From Henricia sp. BOLD:AAB3569 (lineage: Eukaryota > Echinodermata > Asteroidea > Spinulosida > Echinasteridae): a stretch of DNA of 64,000 nucleotides. Location of the stretch: assembly GCA_037783545.1 (NCBI GenBank), contig JBBELK010000482.1, positions 1 to 64,000 of the forward strand. The letters are read 5' to 3'. Below, one piece after another: positions 36,901 to 44,000 of this stretch. The notes beneath the pieces are model-generated. The model saw nothing but the letters and a program-made list of their open reading frames with translations, did no database searches and was not told where the DNA came from. Position 1 is the first letter of the stretch; each line of letters begins with the position of its first letter. A program made the position numbers and the translations under genes.

Positions 36901-37096
36901 GAAGCCATGATCAACATCTCAATTACTTCCAATACCGTTGTTATAATATGGGTTAAATTGTCGTACATGTACGTGTATGGAATTTGACCGTGATGTTCGG
37001 CCGTGGCACCCGTGCACTACTTTACCCGAAGCCTTGTCCATAGATACGAGACCTCGACGATCCTCGGTCTTTCAACTTGCTCTGTTTTTTACCCAT
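15979..37096 (-). CDS. WDR31: WD repeat-containing protein 31
   Basis: Nine minus-strand exons: 37026-37096, 35819-35945, 31930-32004, 23203-23362, 20989-21157, 18099-18240, 17656-17812, 17001-17070 and 15979-16075 (TGA). They give 355 aa (human WDR31 is 367) with all phases compatible. Diagnostic stretches are SASRDKTIRMW, GHELVVTGI, FSGSRDNSIRQWDLTTGQ, RNLVTHMKWVP with AQTSEDK, and GHTQTV, all in human order. The N-terminus MGKKQSK fits the N-myristoylation consensus (G2, S6), as in human WDR31, which is linked to cilia in animals. One blade connector (residues about 112-125, KRGTTDGGTVEP region) is longer than in human. The donor at 23202 (GTCGGT) was chosen over GTAACC at 23198 because only it keeps frame. 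Introns total about 20 kb. Confidence 0.95.
17370..17480. repeat. Short inverted-repeat MITE in WDR31 intron
   Basis: The outer arms AGCAAGTTTGATTGA and TCAATCGAACTTGCT pair. Inner arms GGACTATAGT.AACTAGAGTCCCC and GGGACTCTAGT pair as well. Confidence 0.75.
18803..19745 (+). repeat. XhoI-site minisatellite, about 30 units, in WDR31 intron
   Basis: Each unit contains CAAACTGCCCTCKAGTCCCA followed by one to four CAAGT pentamers, so unit length steps by 5 bp (about 22 to 37 bp). Most units on the right carry CTCGAG and most on the left CTCTAG. A non-repetitive stretch at about 19925-20035 holds isolated GACTCGAGTCCGAGTCA text that may be the source sequence. Confidence 0.93.
21283..21635. repeat. 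TTAA-flanked MITE, family 4 (first of three abutting elements)
   Basis: TTAA then AGGCTTATTGTATCATTTGC at the left; the complement of GCGAATGATACATATGCCT then TTAA at the right. The terminal TTAA is shared with the next element. Confidence 0.75.
21632..21914. repeat. TTAA-flanked MITE, family 2 relative (second of three)
   Basis: TTAA then AGGAGCGTGCCAGATCACA at the left; the complement of TCTGGTCACACTCCT then TTAA at the right. The interior shares the GATAGTATTTTGGGGAGG motif with the element at 6418-6725. Confidence 0.78.
21911..22438 (+). repeat. TTAA-flanked MITE, family 1, copy B (third of three)
   Basis: Nearly identical to 160-697, starting TTAA AGGCCCAGTG and ending ACAGGGCCT TTAA. 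The small open frames inside are repeat-derived. Confidence 0.85.
24133..24425 (+). repeat. tRNA-derived SINE with conserved core, WDR31 intron
   Basis: A box TGGCCGAGTGG and B box GGTTCGAATCC are both intact. They are followed by CTTGGGCAAGGCACTTTGCC and the GTGTATAAATGGGTACCAGC body. From memory this core resembles the deeply conserved SINE domain shared by many animal SINEs; a database comparison would be needed to name it. Confidence 0.8.
25285..25346 (-). repeat. Single tRNA-like unit with intact A and B boxes
   Basis: On the minus strand GCTCAGCTGGTAGAGCATCT is followed by CGGTGTGTCGGAGG and a B box in TCGGGTTCAAATCC. It is the complete form of the unit that makes up the tandem arrays elsewhere in the window. 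The anticodon arm does not pair properly, so a functional tRNA is unlikely. Confidence 0.65.
25607..26294. repeat. Inverted-repeat element (GGCCGTATTCCTGAACGCG) with a nested element
   Basis: Outer ends GGCCGTATTCCTGAACGCG and the complement of CGCATTCAGGAATACGGGCC lie 688 bp apart. The middle contains 25630-26065, which has its own inverted ends. Confidence 0.75.
25630..26065. mobile_element. CAGGGGTCAAA-ended MITE (hAT-like ends)
   Basis: Ends CAGGGGTCAAATTTAACACTGGTC and the complement of TTAATTTTGACCCCTG. It is rich in GGTCC/GGACC motifs that pair across the element. No clean 8-bp duplication is visible, so the superfamily is uncertain. Confidence 0.65.
27523..27998. repeat. Inverted repeat with degenerate about 20-bp tandem units (GAGTGAAAGACG)
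   Basis: The arms ATCCAACGACAGATGATGTA and the complement of GCCATCTGTCGTTGGAT bound the element. A second inner pair GACAGAGGGCGTAATGCAAC/TTACGCCCTCTGTCGT is present. One arm contains about nine imperfect units with GAGTGAAAGACGTCTAA. Confidence 0.7.
27998..28108. repeat. Palindromic MITE adjoining the previous element
   Basis: TCCGAATGAGTGGCTTTGGC with GGCTGTTGCTATGC faces GCATAGCAACAGCC with GCCAAAGCCACTAATTCGGA. Almost the whole element can fold into one hairpin. Confidence 0.75.
28355..28683. repeat. TAGACC-ended MITE, full-length
   Basis: Starts TAGACCTTTATCACGGTGCG and ends with the complement CGCACCGTGATAAAGGTCTA. The inverted repeat is about 28 bp, including CCATCTT. A shorter relative is nested at 13526-13709. 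Confidence 0.82.
29598..29740 (-). repeat. Reverse copy of the AAGGTTCCTGTTATAACAAG repeat
   Basis: Complementary to 1945-2095, with the same GTCCTTCGGACTTTGCA end and TAACAGGAACCTTGTATTAT core. Confidence 0.6.
31523..31597 (-). repeat. tRNA-like sequence (Ser/Leu-like A box), probably SINE head or pseudo-tRNA
   Basis: On the minus strand there is an A box TGGTCGAGTGG, a perfectly paired T arm GTGGG-TTCGAGT-CCCAC with a consensus B box, and acceptor arms pairing at six of seven positions. A five-bp stem (GCAGA/TTTGC) encloses loop CGCCTTG, which lacks the invariant U33, and a tRNA-Ser/Leu-size variable arm is missing. It is therefore not called as a functional tRNA. Confidence 0.5.
32091..32236. 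repeat. TAGACC-ended MITE (GAATAGCCGC arms)
   Basis: TAGACCATATCGAATAGCCGC faces GCGGCTATTCGATACGGTCTA. It lies 87 bp upstream of WDR31 exon 3 (31930-32004) on the minus strand. Confidence 0.82.
33060..33320 (-). repeat. Dispersed repeat with TTTCGTCTCATGAGATGAAAA-type core, reverse copy
   Basis: Contains the complement of the CAAAACCATTTCAGGGGAAG and CTCATGAGA segments found at about 34830-35160 and 52925-53365. Confidence 0.55.
34361..34423. repeat. Short GGGCCATCCATAAAGTA inverted-repeat remnant
   Basis: GGGCCATCC at the left and GGATGGCCC at the right, 63 bp apart. It is related to the longer element at 58134-58337. Confidence 0.55.
34830..35160 (+). repeat. Dispersed repeat with CTTCGCCC/GGGCGAAGTGG motifs
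   Basis: Shares GTAAACCGTTACAAATAGT, GACTATAGCACTT.AGACAAA and the CTCATGAGA palindrome with 52925-53365. Short GGGCGAAGTGG units are iterated inside; the 53-kb copy has more of them. Confidence 0.6.
35589..35738. repeat. TAGACCC-ended MITE, GGCCATGACAGGGGGCAG family
   Basis: TAGACCCTTTTCACGGGCGG faces the complement of CGCCAGTGCAAAGGGTCTA. It is the best-preserved copy of the family also at 6258-6407 and 54869-55002. It lies just downstream of WDR31 exon 2 in transcript terms. Confidence 0.83.
36079..36283. repeat. Inverted-repeat MITE (GGAAAGATTACCATGCA family), copy B
   Basis: GGAAAGATTACCATGCACGG and ACACCC face GGGTGTCCGTGCATGGTAAT. The interior CATCAAACT.ACATTTTTACATGG matches 8719-8897. 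Confidence 0.78.
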
Positions 37097-38069
37097 CCTT
37101 AGCCTCCAAGATCCTGCGCCGTACAGTGACTACATGGAGACAACTAGCCGAGGAGAATATGCACACTTAGAGACGCTTACTGCTCGTCTTCTGCCTTACT
37201 GACAGCGATAAAATCTTTGAACTGACAAATTAAATGAGACAATTCACGTCATGCATGCTTTCGTCTGTGTAGAAAGTGTACAGTCAGCGACCCGTTGCAA
37301 CGTGTTCTATTATCATAATGGCAAACGCAAAGAAGCTCAGATGTCAGACTGGTGCAAATTCCGGGGACAGAGTCGAGCGCCCTCTAGTGTCAAAAGATCA
37401 ATCCCGTCCCCAGATTATGTAAATGCTAAAACAAAATTGGGCAAACTTTTTGGTCATAAATAATTGTTCAATTCTCAGTGTGGTACAGTGGATAGGTTTA
37501 TTCGTAAAAATGGTCTTTCAGAAAGGCCAAAAAGTTTTTTTTGTCGTAAAAAGATGACATGTACTTTTTACCATGGAGTAAGGTTAGGCCTACCATGGGC
37601 CTACTATCAAAGAATCTTTATCGCATGTCACCTTTAAAGTATCTGTATATTAAATTGACCTTTGTTCAAGTTTTCGCGAGGGAACTCGTACTCGTAACCG
37701 CAAGGACATTTTACTAAACCCAAAAGGACAATTCGTGACGTAACAAACTCCAAACAATACAATCCAAACCCTGAATTATTAAACTTTTGGGGTCACTAAG
37801 ATATACGGTTGACGTGACAGCCAAAAACCGGCCGCGTGACAGCCAAAAACCGGCCGCGGAAGTGGGTTCAGTTAGTCGTGCCAGAAGCGTTTCTTGCACA
37901 GTTTTAGTTCAACTGTAGGTCTTGTCATATTGAAAATCATCAAAACACACAACCATAAGAAGTGACTCACTTCACGTCCGGAAAAGGTTCTGACTCAGCT
38001 TTCCACGTTATCACTTGAGCGCCACTTTTCGCGGCACAAACTTCTATTGTGGACGATACACATTTCAAG
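37097..38069. promoter_or_regulatory. Divergent promoter region between WDR31 and the lipocalin-mosaic gene
   Basis: The start codons of two genes on opposite strands lie 973 bp apart, so both promoters and 5' leaders must fall here or in unseen upstream exons. No TATA box is obvious. A perfect 22-bp tandem duplication with a CCGGCCGC core is at 37814-37857. A short open frame on the plus strand (37251-37463) has no recognisable domain. Confidence 0.5.
37814..37857 (+). repeat. Two perfect 22-bp tandem copies in the divergent promoter region
   Basis: GTGACAGCCAAAAACCGGCC plus GC occurs twice without a mismatch. Its GC-rich core and position suggest a possible factor-binding duplication; this is inference only. 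Confidence 0.7.
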
Positions 38070-41000
38070 ATGGAACTTGCAAAAGCGCTAATTTTGGCGA
38101 TCTGTGTCGTCTGCGTGTCTTGCTTTCCGGCCCCGCTCGTTTCAGTTAGAAACTGTCGTGTCAGCGACTTTCAACTGCAAGAGAACTTGTCTTTGGAAAG
38201 GGTAAGTACTAGGCCTATTTTTCCCACTTATATGCACCTTAGTAAGCTAATCCCATGTCCACGTTTTAGTTTATCCCCACACACTTACTTTGCGAGTGAA
38301 GGAACCATTTTGCTGATTGTTTTTGTGTGCTTTGGGAGCAAGATTATGATGCATATTCGATAAGAGTTTATTCAAATTTCTGCCAATTTTTGAGTCTATA
38401 ATGGCTTCCAAATAGCAGGCGTACACCAAAAGCAAAATATCTGTATTATTTCGCAACTACCATAAAAACCACATGAACTTGATCAATGTTGAACAGTAGG
38501 GCATTCCTCTTCGACCTATGTACCAAGTTCAAAGTGTTCTTTTTGGCAAAATGCCACTGTAGAGCGGACGAACTGAGTGGGGCGCGGAAGCCACTGCGAA
38601 AGGAGTGTAGGCCTACTGTAAGCATGCCTCTTATTACATGGCCGATTAGCCTATTACATGTAGTAGCATTAGTCAAGCAATATGACAATTTTTTTTACTG
38701 TGCCAATTCAAAATCAATAAGGATATTTTAATGTTTCAATAAATTAATGTAATTGATCAAGGAACACGTATACAAGTGCATTTTCAGCTTCCACTCTAAG
38801 AAGCCACGCTTACTTATTGACGAACGCAGCAACTTTAAATTGCGCATAGGCTAGGCCTATGTCAAAACCTTGCCGATGTCCAAAGTGCAAAGTCACTGCA
38901 ACTTTAGCCACGCCCACCTTCACGTAAAGGCACTGAAACTTTGAACCGGTAGTATAAAAATCTCGACTTGGGCTCAGGCTCCGTCTCCATGTAAACCACA
39001 TGGAGACGGAGACGGAGACGAAGCCGAGATTTGGAAAAGCCCCAAAATGTCATATTAGCCAATTAGCGCTGGGAATCCTTACGTCAGTGACGTACGCGCG
39101 AGTGAAGCAGTCACTAACAAACCGAAAAGGGGCGGAGCAAAGGTGTTTGAAAGAAATGAGCCTGTGAAAACGTAACTCATTCAAATAAATTAAAACAATC
39201 GTTTGGCTTTTAACCTTATTTGCTATTCTATTTGTCCCGTTTTGTTGGAATATAGTTTATGGGAACATGGTACGTCATTGCGCATGTACAGAGGACGCAC
39301 TACCCGTACCAGAGGCGTTCCCACTACGGATTTCGCGAGGACGGTACTCTCTCCATGAGAACTGACAGAATTTTGCGGTAGGTATTTGCATATGAGTGAT
39401 ATGACGTGCAACCACAGCGTCAAACGAACAATAAATTGACGCCATTTTGGTAGACATGAAAGTTTGCCCATTGAAACGTATTTTCTTCAAACTTTGGGTG
39501 GGCGGGCTTTTGGGTGGGATAAGGGAAAACGCAAATAAAAAAGTGTTATGCAAAATATGTCGAACAAACTCCACCTTTGGGGGTGTGTCTTCCCTGACAA
39601 CTCTCCGCCCACTTTTATCAAGTCGAACGGTTTCTTTTCACCCAGGCCGAGTGACTGCAACCCGTGGCATTTTGAAGCAACCGGCCGAATCAACGCTGAA
39701 ACACAAAACCCTGCAAAATTGCTGGTTTATCCGCCCACTTCGAGCTATCCACCAGGTATTTATATTTGACAAAAATTTTGTTTTTCCCCGTTGTAAGCTG
39801 GCCATGACCTTTTCACCATCTGTACTAATTAAACTTCCTGAACAAATCCAGGGGCGACAGTAACGAACGGCCATGACCAATAAAGACCGAAACCAATTTC
39901 CTTCTTAAATAATCTCTAAGAAAAATCTCCCAAAGTTTTTGCTCATAATGTTAAAAAAGGTATTCTTCAAATTTTATAAAATTAATAAAACTGCCTCCCT
40001 ATATCAAAAGATCAAATTGATTTGTTTCTTCTTAAGAGGACTATTGGGTGGTAAGCACGGACTACGAACACTTCGCCTTCGTCTACAGCTGCGGTCAAAA
40101 GCGCCCAGATGGCTCATGCACCAAGCGAGGCGAACACGCTTGGCTCATGGGGCGATCCCCCGGGGACTTGGGGCAGGAAATACGCTCCAGGGTATCTGGG
40201 TTAATGTCGGATGTGTGTATCAGACCGGAACGACTTCGGGATGTGCCAAGGGGTAATTACAATGAAAACATAATAATAATAAAATTAGAAGCTTCGAAGC
40301 TAGATCAAAAAATTGAAAATCACAGATGAGTGAAACAAACATGTAATTTGCATAGCCCCGCCCTCACGTCGCAACAGACTGGTATAATTAAGAATATGCA
40401 TGCATAATTAATTTCTAATTTGGGTATTCTGTTTGAGGCAGAGTGTGAGCAAGAGTTGACACAAGACCCCGCCCATCTCTCAGCCCCCTTAGAGGGATGC
40501 CAAGATGGAAATGGTGATTGCAGCCAGGGTAGGTTTAGATTACATGAAATATTGTTTTTAAAATGAAATGTAGTTTTTTAATGCAAGTAAGCTTATTTTC
40601 AGAGTTTATATCTTTTTTTATTTATAAAATTGACCGTTTCTCGTATAGGCTATAAATGCTTTTTGAATGTTTTGAATGTTTTATTACCAGTGATTTTTAT
40701 TAAAATCTTGGTTTGATTGTATATTTATTTATACACAGAAATGAAGTTTTAAACTTTTTCGTTATTTTTCTCACAGGTAGCACATCACCCCATGCTTGTG
40801 CTATTTCAGCATTTCAGTTACAGAGGGATTTTGTAATTGAAAAAGTAAGTATCATAATTTTTAAATGATCTGCTTGTAACAAAAGTGGTCGAACAGTGAA
40901 AAGAAAATGGTGTAAATTGGGTGAAAAAAATTGCTGAAAATTAGGAATTTAAATAAATTTAATCACAAATCAAAAGTCATGATAACCTCACTAATTTCTA

Positions 41001-44000
41001 CAATTTTGTGCTTCATTTTTGCCTTTAGGGAAGAATGTTTAACCACCGCACTGTCACAGTAATAACACCAATTTCATTGTTCGATTTCAGCACTCACACA
41101 AATAATGCTTGTCATTTCTCATAAAGCTTATTAAAAAAAAAATTTGTGGATTATATTTTCGCTTTTTTTTCTTCAGTTTCTGGGCGAGTGGTACGAGATT
41201 GCCCACACTCGACTGAATAGCAGTGCTTTGAAAGTACCGGATATGCGCTCCTTGATTTTCAGTCGAGACACCACCTCCAAACAGGATGCCGACTTGGCCC
41301 TTCTGATGAAAGACATTAAACTGTGAGTCACTTCTTTCGCCAAAATTCAATAATTTCCCTGGTGTTCCTTCCCTTTTTGATTCAGAAATAGGAAAATATC
41401 TATCACTTATCCCAGACTTTGTCAACTTTTCACTGAACTGTTTCTTTTGTAGACAAAATGCTTAACCGCATTTTGTTACAATGGATGTAAAAGGCTCAGT
41501 ACAGTGTGTAGTGTGAAATTTTATTATTTTTATTGTTAGCTTACATGTTTGTTGCTGCTGATAGTGTGACAAAAAGAATACAAACTTAATTTGTAAATTT
41601 TTGTTAATTTATGTTAATTTATGCTAATTTTCCAGGATTATTTATTTTGTGCTATTTAATATTCATTTATTTGCCTCTCCTTGTCAGAGATGGGATGTGT
41701 GTCCATATGGACATGCCTGGAATGGGCTGGCTCAGCGATAACGACCCTGCCAAAATGAATGTTCAGTTTCCCATTCCAGTGAAATATGGCGTCAGTGGGC
41801 AAGGTAGGTGGAATAGACTGGGTCTAAACATGAGGGAGTCCACCACTGTGCTTCATAGCTCAGCTGGTAGAGCATCTGCTTAGTGTGTCAGAGGTCTTGG
41901 GGAAAACCTGAGGGAGTATACCATGTGCCTCATAGCTCAGCTGGTTGAGCATCTGCCTGGTGTGTCAGAGGTCTTGGGGAAAACCAGAAGGAGTACACCA
42001 CTGTGCCTCATAGCTCAACTGGTAGAGCATCTGCCCGATGTGTCAGAGGTTGTGGGGAAAACCTGAGGGAGTATACCACTGTGCCTCATAGCTCAGCTGG
42101 TACAGCATCTGCCCGGTAGGCCTTTGTCAGAGGTCTCGGGCTCGAATCCCAATGAGGACCATATGATTTTTCTCTCGGTCCATGTTTGGTCGTAATCACA
42201 TTTAATGAATGTTTTAGCAAAATGCTTGACACTTTTTCAGTAACATTTTACAATTTCCATTTTTTTAGTTGAATACTGGGTTTTGTCAACGGATTACATC
42301 AATTACGCAGTCACCTACTCATGTCATAGCATGTTGGAGGACGGAACTTGCGATAAACGGAAAGAAGCATTATGGGTCCTGAGCAGGACTCGAACCTTAC
42401 CCCACCGAGTTGGAAGACAAGTTGATGAGGTCATCAGGGGTGTGTGTCTAGACCCTGTGTATGTCACTGAAGACCAAGGTATGTCATGACTCATGACTAG
42501 GGAGAGGGGTGTTGGCCCACTGTTGGGATTGACCCCACCTCCTCCCAATTTAAGTCAATGCTAAAACAAAATGAGTGTGTGTTCAAATTTCTTTAAATTT
42601 TTCAGTTGTTAATTTACCACAGATAGGTACAATTTTGGAAACAACAAATTTATGTGGTGTTTGTTACAACTGACCAACATCTTGAAAACAATTGAATAAT
42701 GGTTTTCTTGTCTTAAGAAGTAAAATTTTGGGTCATTGCAAATGATACAATGGGATTTTAGGTTTTTGATAGTGGGAAAACCCCCAGATTTTTTGTAGCG
42801 TTTTAATTTACTATTTTTTAAACTCTAAAATCCACTGCATTGAGACTTCTAAATAGACATTAATGTCAATATTTTATCCAGCCTAATCAAGATTTTATTT
42901 GCCCTCAGATGTGTGTTACACTGCAAATTTGGCCGAGACAAACGACACAGATACTGGTAAGAAAATGTGTAGCTTAAAACAAATTTAGATTACAAAGGAT
43001 TGCTTTGGTCAAGAACTGTGTGCTAATTTCAAATTCAACAAGAGAACCTTCAGAGTTGGCTAAAATTCAGATGGTACTACTTAAATAACTGAAAATTTAC
43101 CATAAACCATCAAGATTAAAAACTCCAAAATTATCCAAGAACAATGAAAGCTAGCAACCATATCATGTAACATCATTACAGAAATGACAACTTGTTGCTC
43201 ATTTTAATTAATATTCACAATTTTGTTGAAATACATTTTGCGGAAAGACCCATATTTTCTGCTTATCTTGACAGACATAATTGGCCAGGCTGCAGTAACT
43301 AGTGGCTGCGACCCTGCCATGGCCAAATATGGCTGTTGCTTGCTGAATAACAGACCAGCAACGGGACCCAACTACCAAGGATGCCCACGTAAGTTCAATT
43401 TAATCTTAGTTTAAAAGAATTTAAAAATTAAGTTTACAACAAAACAAATCACACTTATCCTGACCATCCATAGATTTCATGGGAAAATTGTCCTTAGGGG
43501 GTAGGGGATCGAGGGCCGTGTATGACTTTACATGCACTTTAAAATGACAAAAAATGTTAATAAGTAGTATTTCGGGGGGAGGGAGGAGGGTCTTGAAAAA
43601 TACTACGCTCTGTAGAACTGTGAAAATGTTGACAACTTTGGATGTCTCCTTAATGTAATATGTTGACCTTATTTATGGTTTTAAATTAATTTTTCTACCA
43701 CAGGCATTCGTCCGCCAGTCGCAGGCCAAAATATCGATATGAGACCGATTTCGGAAGTAGTGCGCCCTCACGATCAACCAATAGCATTGGCACTAATGGC
43801 CGCTCCACTACCATTAAAGGTCAAACCAGGTACATGTACTGAGTTTAACTTTAAAAAACTGTCATATTGAAACACTGCATGCAATAAAACGAAATAAAAC
43901 ACAATATTATGTGATCTGTTTTGCGAAAATAAGTCAGATATCGCAGTCTGGGCCAACTTTTTGTGACCAGTTCTAAAAATTAGTCGTTGATCCAGGCCCA

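Noticed and set aside
37974..38160. Minus-strand open frame with a consensus donor at 37974 and correct phase for WDR31 exon 2
   Set aside because: It has no start codon or plausible acceptor and overlaps the first exon of the divergent gene. The exon at 37026-37096 gives MGKKQSK with correct phase and matches WDR31.
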